Positions 54,815-63,584 of a stretch of DNA of 64,000 bases are shown here, one piece after another. Source of the DNA: JAEUMG01 sp046349315 (lineage in GTDB: Bacteria; Pseudomonadota; Alphaproteobacteria; Rhizobiales; Aestuariivirgaceae); the NCBI GenBank assembly GCA_046349315.1, contig JAXMCQ010000021.1, positions 1 through 64,000 on the forward strand, written 5' to 3'. The notes under the pieces were generated by a model. The model saw only the letters and a program-made list of their open reading frames with translations. It had not been told where the DNA came from and did not search any database. Position 1 is the first letter of the stretch. Each line of letters opens with the position of its first letter. A program made the translations under genes and the position numbers.

Positions 54815-54849
54815 CGCGGCCGAATCTTCATGAGGTTCGGCCGCGCTGC
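54815..54849 (+). terminator. Hairpin after the CsbD gene
   Basis: CGCGGCCGAA (54815-54824) pairs perfectly with TTCGGCCGCG (54836-54845), with a short downstream T-run (TTTT at 54850-54853). It lies between CsbD and the next small gene, so it probably terminates or attenuates the CsbD transcript. Confidence 0.65.
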
Positions 54850-54867
54850 ATTTTGGGAGATCAAAAA

Positions 54868-55128
54868 ATGGAACTGCAGCATATGAGCGCTGGTGTGAAG
54901 GAGGCGGTGGCCAATCCATCCAAAGTCTTCAACGCCCCCATGGACGTCATCAATACGCCGGGGCTTACCGATGCCGAGCGGCGCGCCATTCTTGAAAGCT
55001 GGGAGCAGGAAGCACGTCTGCTTCAGACGGCGACCGGCGAAAACATGGCCGGAGGCGAACCCTCGCGGATTGAAGATGTGCGCAAGGCAATAGATTTGCT
55101 TGACAATGGCGCCCAAGCCGGCGCTTGA
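54868..55128 (+). CDS. Small conserved protein, paralogue of the 25075 gene
   Basis: 86 residues from the ATG at 54868 (SD GGGAG). The core NPSKVFNAPMDVINTPGL..RRAILESWEQEA and RIEDVRKAIDLLD matches the 122-residue protein beside Hsp20, which has a longer N-terminus and insert. Found downstream of the CsbD gene, so likely part of the stress regulon through read-through. Function unknown. Confidence 0.78.
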   Translation: MELQHMSAGVKEAVANPSKVFNAPMDVINTPGLTDAERRAILESWEQEARLLQTATGENMAGGEPSRIEDVRKAIDLLDNGAQAGA

Positions 55129-55140
55129 GCACCATGACAT

Positions 55141-55165
55141 GGAACCAAAATCGATGAACCGCGTT
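55141..55165 (+). promoter_or_regulatory. Sigma-EcfG promoter of the small secreted protein gene
   Basis: GGAAC (55141-55145), 16 bases, CGTT (55162-55165): a perfect match, 50 bases before the ATG at 55215. Confidence 0.83.
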
Positions 55166-55214
55166 ATCCCCTTGAATCACCAACGCAATTTCAATCCCGC
55201 GGGGAGACGTCAAA

Positions 55215-55418
55215 ATGCGAATTTTGGCAACTGTCGCTCTATCGGCTTCACTGATGATCGCGGCTCCGGTTCTTGCTGGTCTTAAGCCCGTAGCTGAACC
55301 GACGATTCAGCCTCATGCAGCCAATGAAACCTTGGTCTCCAAGACCGCGCCCGACGGCACATGGCCCTTCGCGTTGAGGGAAGAATCCGCTGAACCGGTC
55401 GTCTATTATTCAATTTGA
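55215..55418 (+). CDS. Small secreted protein under general-stress control
   Basis: 67 residues. The first 20 residues are a signal peptide (RILATVALSASLMIAAPVLA); the mature 45 or so residues have no recognised family. The ATG at 55215 has GGGGAG upstream and a perfect sigma-EcfG promoter. Convergent with the kinase gene (4 bases between stops). Confidence 0.72.
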   Translation: MRILATVALSASLMIAAPVLAGLKPVAEPTIQPHAANETLVSKTAPDGTWPFALREESAEPVVYYSI

Positions 55419-55422
55419 AGCG

Positions 55423-57438
55423 CTAGACCGCTTCCAGCGGCTCGCCAGCCGAACTGTCTGATTCAAGGTTCGCCAGAGGCAGGCGGGCCTTGAATTCTAT
55501 ACCCTCGGCCTTCCAGGAAATTTCTGTCGATCCGCCGAACTGCGTCGCAAGGACACGCTCGAGCATGACGCGGCCAAAACCGCGCCGTTGCGGCTTTGTG
55601 ACCTGCGGACCTGCCTTTTCTTGCCAAGTCATTACCAGCACGCCCTCTCCGGCATCGTCTGGTGAGCCCTTCTCGACGAAGCCAGTCAAGGAAATGCGCC
55701 CGGCGGGGCGCGACAAGGATCCATATTGAATAGCATTGCTGGCCAATTCGTGGAATGCGATCGCCAATGTCTGCGCATGCTGTGTCGGCAGGTCGATTGC
55801 GGGCAGCGCTACATCGATAGCTGAGGCATGCTCGGCGGTCTGAAATGGAGCGAGCGTGCTTGTCGCCAATTCGACCAACCCGACTTTGCGCCATTCGGCT
55901 TCGAAGAGGAGATCTTGTGCAGTCTTCAAGGCACGCAAGCGGTTCTGGAAATTGCGCCGGTAGGATTCGACGCTCGTCGCTGATTTGGCAGTCTGGTCGG
56001 CAAGGCTAGCCATGAGCTGAACGGTATTGCGCACCCGATGCGCGAGCTCGCGCAGCAATCGCGTCTTGGCCTGTTCATCGGCCTTGCGTTGCGAAATATC
56101 CTGGATGACGGTCGTGCAAACAGTCGGCCTGCCGTCACCATCACGGCTGAGGCGCGTCGTTTTCAAGGCCCAGAAAGAGCTGCCATCCTTGCGCATATAG
56201 CGCTTGTCCAGGGTCAGCGTGTCGTGACCGCCGGCGGCAATGGCCGCCAGCATGTCGATGCTGGCTTGCCGATCATTGGGATGCGTCACGTCTATGAGCG
56301 ACATGCTCAGGAGTTCGTCGCGGGAGTAGCCGAACATCTCGCACATCCGGTCGTTCACCTTGAGAATGCGCCCGGTAAGGGGGTCGGTCTCGCAATTGGC
56401 CGTGCCGGCATTGTCGAAAAGTGAACGGTAGACGTCTTCGCTGTGGCGAAGGTCGCTTCTCTGCCGGTCAATCTGCTGAAGCAGGTCGCGGGCACGGGCT
56501 CGTGACCCGGTTGTTTCGGTAACCGTGAGGAACAAGGCCGTTAGCAGCAGGCCGAGAGTCAGGACGGTCGCCGGGGCGAGCAGGATCGAACCAAAAGGTT
56601 CGCGCATCATGGCGACGCGCCAGGTGCGATTGCCGACCGATACATTGGCGCCAAGCACGCGGTCGGCGCTGGTTTCGCCAAACAGATGCAGCGGATCATC
56701 GGCGTTGGTGATGTCCGAAATCTGAGCGATCACAGGGTTCCGGCGGTTGCCGGCGACGAGGAAATCGGCTGCCGAGAGCGGCCTCACCACAAGACCTCGC
56801 GGCGGCGCATCCGCCCTGCGGCTGTTCGGAACAGTTTGGGCAAAGAGGAACTGATCACCGAAGAGCTGAGATTGTGGTGCCGACAAGGGTGTCGAGACCT
56901 GCATTCCGTCTCCCGCCAGCAGGCCTCCGCCAGGGGCAAAAGACGAAACATCGAAGCCGATGAGAGGCGATGGCGCGGCGGCCGCACCTCCGGTCCCGTA
57001 ATCGTAAATTATAGGGTAATAGGCATCTCGCCCGCTGACAGGCGCTTTCGTGCCCGCCGCGCTCAGTTCGAATATGGTGAAATCAGTGAGGCCCCGGCTG
57101 CGCTGGGCGGCCTCGAACTGCGCCACTTCGCTTGCTGCCACGCGCTCGACCAAAAGCCAGCGGTTTTGGCTAACCGGGCTCCGTAAAAGCGTCAGAAAAC
57201 GGTCGGTTTCATTCGGTTGCAGCGTGTTTCCGGATGAAATCAACGCCACCACCGCATGCATATTGGCGTCGATGATCGACAAGCGATCCTGGATGCGGCC
57301 TACTTCTTGCTCGAGTGCTTCCTGGGTGCGGTCGTTGGCCTTGATAAACTCGATATAGCCGGTGACGGCCGCCAGCAGGACGGAGAGGAGTATCCCACCC
57401 AGCAGAAACAGGCGGTTACGCTTTAAGATGGAGACCAT
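55423..57438 (-). CDS. CHASE-PAS-HWE family sensor histidine kinase (candidate PhyK)
   Basis: 671 residues. TM1 at about 9-31, an extracytoplasmic CHASE-like domain to about 280, TM2 at 286-306, a PAS domain at about 333-455, then the HWE-type kinase: phospho-His467 in LLRELAHRVRN, N-box FHELASNAIQYGSLS and the diagnostic W-x-E in TWQEKAGP. HWE/HisKA_2 kinases phosphorylate PhyR in many alphaproteobacteria; its place at the phyR-nepR-ecfG locus makes it the natural candidate, though no partner is proven. Confidence 0.9.
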   Translation of the reverse strand: MVSILKRNRLFLLGGILLSVLLAAVTGYIEFIKANDRTQEALEQEVGRIQDRLSIIDANMHAVVALISSGNTLQPNETDRFLTLLRSPVSQNRWLLVERVAASEVAQFEAAQRSRGLTDFTIFELSAAGTKAPVSGRDAYYPIIYDYGTGGAAAAPSPLIGFDVSSFAPGGGLLAGDGMQVSTPLSAPQSQLFGDQFLFAQTVPNSRRADAPPRGLVVRPLSAADFLVAGNRRNPVIAQISDITNADDPLHLFGETSADRVLGANVSVGNRTWRVAMMREPFGSILLAPATVLTLGLLLTALFLTVTETTGSRARARDLLQQIDRQRSDLRHSEDVYRSLFDNAGTANCETDPLTGRILKVNDRMCEMFGYSRDELLSMSLIDVTHPNDRQASIDMLAAIAAGGHDTLTLDKRYMRKDGSSFWALKTTRLSRDGDGRPTVCTTVIQDISQRKADEQAKTRLLRELAHRVRNTVQLMASLADQTAKSATSVESYRRNFQNRLRALKTAQDLLFEAEWRKVGLVELATSTLAPFQTAEHASAIDVALPAIDLPTQHAQTLAIAFHELASNAIQYGSLSRPAGRISLTGFVEKGSPDDAGEGVLVMTWQEKAGPQVTKPQRRGFGRVMLERVLATQFGGSTEISWKAEGIEFKARLPLANLESDSSAGEPLEAV

Positions 57439-57601
57439 AACACCCGGGATTGCAGGCTAAATAACGGCTAACCAATTGTAATTGAGCAGGCTTCCAAAAG
57501 TTCCCCCGTTGACACGATTTCGGCGGCGCGTTTTCTGAATTCCATTTGACTTAATCTTTTTCACTGTTAGCCTCATTACCCAAACAGGGTCGGGTGTAGT
57601 T

Positions 57602-58783
57602 TTGCGCGGGACCAACCAGGAGTTTGGACGTCCCTATAACCGTCGGATCGTTCTGGAGACGGTCCGATTGCATGCGCCAATCTCCCGGGGGGAGATCGCC
57701 AAACGTGTCGGACTGACCGTCCAAACCGTTTCAACTATCGTCCGCGAGCTGGAACAATTGGGCTTCGTCATTGGTTCCCGCGAGCAGCCGAGAAGCCGCG
57801 GCTATCCTCCGACAGCCCTGACTGTTAATCCTTCCGGCGGTTTTGCCATCGGCCTCCACGTCACGCCGGTCAGCATCGATACCGCGCTGATCGACCTGGC
57901 GGGTACGGTCATCAGCAAAAAGCGCCGCGAAATGCGGTCTGCAACACCCGAAGCAAGCTTTGCCGCCATTGGCGAGCTGACCCGCGAAATGCGCCAATTG
58001 CGCCCCAATGGCCGGATGCTGGGGGTCGGGATGGCTATTCCCGGCCCATTTGGGGTCGATTCCATGAGCTTTGTCGGCCCCACAACCCTCCAAGGCTGGG
58101 CCGGCGTCCCGATCGCCGAGCGACTGACCGAGGCAACGGGACTTGCGGCCTTTGTCGGCGTCGACCTCGCTGCCGCTGCCCTTGGCGAGCGGCTTTATGG
58201 GGCGGGCCGCGAATTGCGCGACTTTTACTACCTCTATTTCGGCGTCGGGCTCGGCGGTTGCATGGTCCATGATGGACAACCATTGCGCGGCGCCTTCGGC
58301 AATGCCGGCGAGATCGGCCATATCCCGCTGGTGCCGAACGGCGATGCTTGCCCTTGCGGCAATTGTGGCTGCCTCGAGCGCTATTTGTCGCTTGATGCCT
58401 TCGAGCGCCGCTCTGCCCAGTTTGGTCGCGAAGCCTGGTTCGCAGAGGCAGCGCCATTGCTGAGGCTTGCGATCACCATGATCGAGAATCTCTTCGATCC
58501 CGAGACCATCATTCTGGGCGGCCTCGCGCACGAGAGTGTCCTCAAGGATCTGATCGCCGCGGCAGCACCTTTGCATCCTTCGGTAGGCGAGCGGCGCGAT
58601 CGCACGGCACCGCGTCTTATGCTTTCCGCGCAAGGCGAAGATTCGGTCCTGCGTGGCGCTGCCGCACTGGCCGTGTCGGGTCTGCTGTCGCCGCGCTTCG
58701 GCGCAATGTTCGTCGATGACGACGCATTGCCGGCGCATGACCCTCTGCTGACACCGCAACGCCTGAACGAGGCGGCCGCATGA
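57602..58783 (+). CDS. ROK family transcriptional repressor
   Basis: 393 residues from a TTG start (no ATG nearby; GGGTCGGGTG upstream). The N-terminal winged HTH (APISRGEIAKRVGLTVQTVSTIVRELEQLGFV) precedes a ROK sugar-binding domain with the zinc motif CPCGNCGCLERYLS. The kinase phosphate motif is degenerate, as in regulators of this family (NagC, Mlc, FrcR). It precedes the sugar ABC genes with a four-base overlap and should repress them until the sugar is present. Confidence 0.9.
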   Translation: MRGTNQEFGRPYNRRIVLETVRLHAPISRGEIAKRVGLTVQTVSTIVRELEQLGFVIGSREQPRSRGYPPTALTVNPSGGFAIGLHVTPVSIDTALIDLAGTVISKKRREMRSATPEASFAAIGELTREMRQLRPNGRMLGVGMAIPGPFGVDSMSFVGPTTLQGWAGVPIAERLTEATGLAAFVGVDLAAAALGERLYGAGRELRDFYYLYFGVGLGGCMVHDGQPLRGAFGNAGEIGHIPLVPNGDACPCGNCGCLERYLSLDAFERRSAQFGREAWFAEAAPLLRLAITMIENLFDPETIILGGLAHESVLKDLIAAAAPLHPSVGERRDRTAPRLMLSAQGEDSVLRGAAALAVSGLLSPRFGAMFVDDDALPAHDPLLTPQRLNEAAA

Positions 58784-59565
58784 CCGAGGTCTTGCTCAAA
58801 CTCGAAAACATCACGCGCAATTTCGGCGCCATCCAGGCATTGCGCGGTGTCGATCTCGAAGTCGGGCGCGGCGAGGTCGTAGCGCTGCTCGGCGACAATG
58901 GCGCCGGCAAGTCGACGCTCGTCAAGATCATTGCCGGCGGACTGCAGCCAAGTTCCGGCCGTATGTTGTTCGAAGGTGAGGAACGGATCTTCAATTCGCC
59001 CGCCGAAGCCAAGGCAGCCGGAATCGAGACCGTCTATCAGGACCTCTCATTGTGCACGAATGTCGATGTCGTCGCCAATTTCTTCATGGGCCGTGAGATT
59101 GTGAAGAAGTGGTTCGGTGTCCCGGTGCTCCAAGAAGCCGCAATGTATTCCGCGGCCGAAAAAGCGCTGGCCAATGCCGGCACGCGCATCCCCTCGCTCA
59201 GGACCAATGTCGAGCACTTGTCGGGTGGCCAGCGCCAGGCAATCGAACTCAACCGCTTCGTTCATTGGGGCGGCAAGCTCGTCTTGCTCGATGAGCCCTT
59301 CGCCGCACTTGGTGTCGAGCAGACGCGACGCGGCCTCGACACCGTGCGCCGCATTGCCGATCAGGGCATTGGCGTCGTCATCATCACCCATATCATGGCG
59401 CAGGCTTTCCAGGTCGCCGATCGCATCGTGGTTATTCGCCAGGGCGTGGTGGCCGGAAATGTCAAAGCCGAGGCGACCAGCCCCGATGAAGTCGTGCGCA
59501 TGATTACCGGCGAGGCTCTCAAAAGCTCCGCCCAAGAAACACGGCTGAACGGCCGTTCACCCTGA
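58780..59565 (+). CDS. Sugar ABC transporter ATPase, single-domain (FrcA-like)
   Basis: 261 residues with one ATPase module: Walker A GDNGAGKSTLVK, Q-loop VYQDLSLC, signature LSGGQRQAIE, Walker B LVLLDEPFAALG and H-loop VIITHIM. Ribose-type importers often have a doubled ATPase; a single one with ROK regulation is the FrcBCA (fructose) plan. Overlaps the ROK gene. Confidence 0.92.
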   Translation: MTEVLLKLENITRNFGAIQALRGVDLEVGRGEVVALLGDNGAGKSTLVKIIAGGLQPSSGRMLFEGEERIFNSPAEAKAAGIETVYQDLSLCTNVDVVANFFMGREIVKKWFGVPVLQEAAMYSAAEKALANAGTRIPSLRTNVEHLSGGQRQAIELNRFVHWGGKLVLLDEPFAALGVEQTRRGLDTVRRIADQGIGVVIITHIMAQAFQVADRIVVIRQGVVAGNVKAEATSPDEVVRMITGEALKSSAQETRLNGRSP

Positions 59566-59584
59566 AGGAGAAGGAGACGTCACG

Positions 59585-60631
59585 ATGAAACGCTTATTCA
59601 GTGCCTTATGCGGCGCTTTGGCCATGCTGGCCTTGGCATTTTCCGCATCTTCCGCCATGGCTGAGTCCAAGGGCAAGATTTACTACATGGTTCCGACGCT
59701 ACTCGACGAATTCCAGACCGAATCCGTCAGTGCACTAACGAAATTCCTTGGCGATGTCGGCTACGAGACCGTAAGCCTCAATGCCGATAACAAGACCGAC
59801 CTGCAGCAAAGCCAGATGAACGACGTGATCGCCCTCAAGCCGAGTGCGATCATCCTGGCTGCCGTCGACTTCAACGCGCTCGTGCCGTCGATCGAAAAGG
59901 CGCGCGCCGCCGGCATCCCGGTCATGATCTTCGACCGGCAGATCACCACGACGCCGTCCGATCTGACCTCTGTCGCGGGAACCGTTGAGATCGGCTATGT
60001 CGCGGCGGGCGAAATCCAGCGCCTGCTCAAGGAAAAGAACGGTGCCGTGAAGGGCAAGATCCTCCAGGTCCTGGGCGATCCGGCCGATCCCTATACGCTC
60101 GACATCCAGAAGGGCTTCGAAGAGAAGATGAAGCCGTTTCCGGACGCCCAGATCATCTCATTGCCGGCGATGCAGTGGGAAGCCTCGAATGCCGGAACCA
60201 TTGTCGCCGACCAGCTTGTCGCCAATCCCGACATTGACCTGATCTTCGTCCATGCCGCGCATCTCGCGGTTGCTGCCGTTGCTTCGCTCGAAGCCAAGGG
60301 CAAGAAGCCGGGGGATGTTCTCCTTGTCTCGTCCAATGGTGCGCCGGTCGGCCTCGATCTCATCCGTAAAGGCTGGGAGCAGGTCGAAGTCGAGCAGCCG
60401 CTTTATGCGCAGGCCGCGGCCATCGCCATGTTCGCCGACAAGGTCGTCAACAAGCAGGAGATCAAGGCCGGTCAGTATCCCGTGCTTGGCCTCGACTCGA
60501 CCATGACGATCGAGAAGTGGGGCCCGAACATCAAGATCCCGGGTGCCGCGATCACCAAGGATAATATCGACGAGCCGCGCTTCTGGGGCAATCTCAAGGC
60601 GCCGACCGATCCGGTCACGCCGGTCCAATAA
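59585..60631 (+). CDS. Sugar ABC transporter periplasmic binding protein
   Basis: 348 residues with a signal peptide (RLFSALCGALAMLALAFSASSAMA). The mature protein is a Peripla_BP_4 pentose/hexose binder (YYMVPTLLDEFQTESVSALTKF, VPVMIFDRQI-like IPVMIFDRQI, LLVSSNGAPVGLDLIRKG). A very strong SD (AAGGAGAAGGAGA) suggests high expression. It lies between the ATPase and permease genes. Confidence 0.93.
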   Translation: MKRLFSALCGALAMLALAFSASSAMAESKGKIYYMVPTLLDEFQTESVSALTKFLGDVGYETVSLNADNKTDLQQSQMNDVIALKPSAIILAAVDFNALVPSIEKARAAGIPVMIFDRQITTTPSDLTSVAGTVEIGYVAAGEIQRLLKEKNGAVKGKILQVLGDPADPYTLDIQKGFEEKMKPFPDAQIISLPAMQWEASNAGTIVADQLVANPDIDLIFVHAAHLAVAAVASLEAKGKKPGDVLLVSSNGAPVGLDLIRKGWEQVEVEQPLYAQAAAIAMFADKVVNKQEIKAGQYPVLGLDSTMTIEKWGPNIKIPGAAITKDNIDEPRFWGNLKAPTDPVTPVQ

Positions 60632-60696
60632 CAACCGCTCAGCACTCGTCCCGGAGCCGTATGTCGGCTCCGGGACCCTATCCCCGAGGATATGAA

Positions 60697-61695
60697 ATGA
60701 TATCTCCCCGGCAGCGGGCGGTGATCGAGTTTGTGCTCGACAATCTTGTCTGGTTCATACTCGCTTTCGTCTTGGCGATTTTCTCGCTGACCATCCCGAA
60801 TTTCAGCCAACCAGGCATATTCATCAACATTATTGAGCAGTCGACCTTTGTCGGCGTCATGGCGATCGGGCTGGCCATCGTCATCATCGCCGGAAACATG
60901 GACCTGTCGGTTGAATCCGTCGCCGGCCTGACCGCGATGATCACCGGCATCCTGTTCTGTTCGCGCGGCATCGGCATGGGACTGACGCTGACGCCCGAAT
61001 GGCTCGTCTTGCCGGTCTCCTTGTGCATCGCGCTGATGGTCGGCTCGGTGATCGGAAGTATCAATGGCTGGCTGGTCGTAAAGCTCAAGATGAATGCCTT
61101 CATCGTGACGCTGGCCTCTTACATTTGGGTGCGCGGCATGGTGGACGCAATCTCGGGCGGCCGTTCCGCACAGGATCTGGCGCCTGCCTTGCGCATCATC
61201 GGGATCGAGACGTTGCTGTGGATTCCCTTAATGGCCTGGGTCGCGATCTTCTGCTTCGTGGTTTTCACATTCATCATGGTGAAGACGCCGTTCGGGCGCC
61301 ACGTGACCATGATCGGTGGCAATCCTGTCGCCTCATTTCGCGCCGGCATCAAAGTCGACCGGTTGATCATCATCACCTTCATTCTTTCCGGAGCGATCGC
61401 TGGCTTGGCCGGATGGCTCCTCGCGATCAGGACGTCGGGCGCGACGGCCAATCTCGGCATCGGCATGTTGTTTCGCGCCTTCGCGGCCGTGGTGATCGGC
61501 GGCGTCAGCCTCAAGGGCGGCATCGGGCAATTGCCCGGCGTCTATGCCGGCGTGCTGCTGCTTTCGACCATCCAGACGGCGATGAACGTCATGGCGCTGC
61601 CGGTTCATTACACCCAGATGATCCTTGGCGCATTGGTACTAGCAGCCGTCCTGCTCGACACGGTTAAGCTCACGATTAGGCAGAAACTCGCATGA
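60697..61695 (+). CDS. Sugar ABC transporter permease
   Basis: 332 residues from the ATG at 60697 (SD GAGG). About 8-10 hydrophobic helices (VWFILAFVLAIFSLTIPNF, GVMAIGLAIVIIAGNMDLSVES, AGVLLLSTIQTAMNVMALPV) with the BPD_transp_2 signature NMDLSVESVAGLTAM of ribose/fructose-type permeases. The stop overlaps the SDR start (ATGA). Confidence 0.93.
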   Translation: MISPRQRAVIEFVLDNLVWFILAFVLAIFSLTIPNFSQPGIFINIIEQSTFVGVMAIGLAIVIIAGNMDLSVESVAGLTAMITGILFCSRGIGMGLTLTPEWLVLPVSLCIALMVGSVIGSINGWLVVKLKMNAFIVTLASYIWVRGMVDAISGGRSAQDLAPALRIIGIETLLWIPLMAWVAIFCFVVFTFIMVKTPFGRHVTMIGGNPVASFRAGIKVDRLIIITFILSGAIAGLAGWLLAIRTSGATANLGIGMLFRAFAAVVIGGVSLKGGIGQLPGVYAGVLLLSTIQTAMNVMALPVHYTQMILGALVLAAVLLDTVKLTIRQKLA

Positions 61696-62462
61696 ACCAC
61701 AGACTGGAAGGCAAGAGCGCGCTCGTCATCGGCGCGGCGCGCGGGATCGGCGAGGCGATTGCGGCGCGCTTCGCCGAGGAGGGCGCCAAGCTCGTGATAG
61801 CCGACGTTGAAGGCGATGCAGGACGGGCGACGGCAAAGAGATTGGGCGGTTCCTATGTCGAGACCGATGTTTCGCGCAAGGAAGATGCCGAGCGCGCGGT
61901 GGGCGCCGCAGTCGAGAAGCATGGCGGTCTCGACATTCTTGTGCAGAACGCCGGCATCTATCCCTGGACCTTGATCGAGAATATCGAACCTGATGAATGG
62001 GACCGCGTGCTCGCGGTCAATCTCAAGGGTGTCTATCTTGCCGCGCGCGCGGCCCTGGCTGTCATGAAGCCACAGCGAAGCGGTCGCATGATATTCACTT
62101 CATCGATCACCGGTCCGCGTGTGACGAGCCCCGGTCATGGTCACTATTCTGCGAGCAAGGCCGGCATCAACGGCTTCATCAAGGCCGCGGCGCTCGAATT
62201 TGCGGGCTATGGCATCACCGTGAATGGCGTCGAGCCGGGCAATATTCTCACCGAAGGCATGAAGGCGCATCGCAGCGAAGCCTTCATTCGTACGATGGAA
62301 GAGGCAGTCCCATTGGGGCGGCTGGGCACGCCGCGCGACATCGCCAACGCCGTGCTGTTTCTTGCTTCCGACGATGCCGCCTATATCACCGGCACGACGA
62401 TCATCGTCGATGGCGGACAGACCTTGCCCGAGGGCAAGGACTTCCGCCTCAACCCGAGCTAG
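61692..62462 (+). CDS. SDR family sugar/polyol dehydrogenase
   Basis: 256 residues. Cofactor motif GAARGIGEAIAARF, NAG in VQNAGIY, Ser in FTSSITG and catalytic YSASK are all intact; C-terminal YITGTTIIVDGGQ is typical. In this sugar operon it probably oxidises or reduces the transported substrate. Overlaps the permease gene by four bases. Confidence 0.92.
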   Translation: MNHRLEGKSALVIGAARGIGEAIAARFAEEGAKLVIADVEGDAGRATAKRLGGSYVETDVSRKEDAERAVGAAVEKHGGLDILVQNAGIYPWTLIENIEPDEWDRVLAVNLKGVYLAARAALAVMKPQRSGRMIFTSSITGPRVTSPGHGHYSASKAGINGFIKAAALEFAGYGITVNGVEPGNILTEGMKAHRSEAFIRTMEEAVPLGRLGTPRDIANAVLFLASDDAAYITGTTIIVDGGQTLPEGKDFRLNPS

Positions 62463-62473
62463 CGAGGCAAATC

Positions 62474-63580
62474 ATGTCTGCACCCGATATCACGCGGCAT
62501 TTCGAATTCGAAAAGGTGGGGCGCCGGCTCGAGGATCTCGAGACGCCGGTGCCGGTTATCGACATCGACGTCGTCGCGCAGAATCTCGCGCGCTGGCAGG
62601 CGCGCTGCTACAAGGCGGGCTTGGGCAATCGCCCGCATATCAAGACGCACAAGATGGTGCCGCTTGCCAAGGCGCAATTGGCATTGGGCGCCAAGGGGAT
62701 CACCGTGCAGAAGCTTGGCGAAGCTGAAGTCATGGCCGATGCCGGCATCTCCGACATCTTTCTGACCTTCAATATTCTCGGCGACCACAAATTGAAGCGT
62801 CTCGCAGCGCTTGCGAAACGAACTGAGATTAAGGTCGTCGCCGACAATGAGGTCGTGGTCGAAGGCCTGGGTCGCGCCGGCGAAGCCGCGGGCCGGCCGA
62901 TCGATGTGCTGGTCGAATGCGATACCGGCATGAAGCGCAACGGCGTGCAATCGCCTGAAGCAGCGGCAAGTTTGGCGCGCAGGATCGCGGCGACAAAGGG
63001 CCTGCGCTACGGCGGCCTCATGACCTATCCGAAACCGGGCATCAGGCAGGAAGTGGCGGCATACATTGCAGAAGCCCGTGACCTGATCGCCAAGGCGGGG
63101 CTCGAAACGCCGGTCATCTCCACCGGCGGCGCCCCGGAAATGTGGAGCGATGACGGGCTTCAGGACATCACCGAATACCGCACCGGCACCTATGTCTTCT
63201 TCGACCGTTCATTGGTAACGCGCGGCGTTTGCAAGCGGGAAGAGTGCGGCCTGACGATGCTCGCAACCGTTGTCAGCCGGCCGACCGCTGAGCGCGCCAT
63301 GATCGATGCCGGCACCAAATCATTGACCAGCGATCTTCTTGGCCTGCAGGGCTACGGCATCATCCCGGAATTTGGCGAGGCCAAGATCTACGAAGCCAAT
63401 GAAGAACACGGCTATGTCGATCTTAGCGGCAGCACCACCAAGCCATCGGTCGGAGATCGGGTCCGGGTACTTCCCAATCACGTCTGCCCGGTCGTCAATC
63501 TCTTCGACCGCGTAGTCTTCATCCGCGGTGATGAAGTTCTTGGCCGCGTCAAGGTCGATGCGCGTGGACTCGTGCAGTAA
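62474..63580 (+). CDS. D-threonine aldolase-like PLP enzyme (alanine racemase N-terminal fold)
   Basis: 368 residues from the ATG at 62474 (SD GAGG). The PLP Lys lies in RPHIKTHKM, VECDTGMKRNG and YPKPGIRQE follow, and the C-terminal PNHVCPVVNLFD holds the metal-binding His and Cys of D-threonine aldolase / D-serine dehydratase. It cleaves D-3-hydroxy amino acids; why it sits in a sugar operon is unclear. The convergent PfkB gene ends 4 bases away. Confidence 0.9.
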   Translation: MSAPDITRHFEFEKVGRRLEDLETPVPVIDIDVVAQNLARWQARCYKAGLGNRPHIKTHKMVPLAKAQLALGAKGITVQKLGEAEVMADAGISDIFLTFNILGDHKLKRLAALAKRTEIKVVADNEVVVEGLGRAGEAAGRPIDVLVECDTGMKRNGVQSPEAAASLARRIAATKGLRYGGLMTYPKPGIRQEVAAYIAEARDLIAKAGLETPVISTGGAPEMWSDDGLQDITEYRTGTYVFFDRSLVTRGVCKREECGLTMLATVVSRPTAERAMIDAGTKSLTSDLLGLQGYGIIPEFGEAKIYEANEEHGYVDLSGSTTKPSVGDRVRVLPNHVCPVVNLFDRVVFIRGDEVLGRVKVDARGLVQ

Positions 63581-63584
63581 CCGA

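Noticed and set aside
55138..55285. Small frame beginning near 55139
   Set aside because: It covers the sigma-EcfG promoter and overlaps the better supported secreted-protein gene, with no family features.
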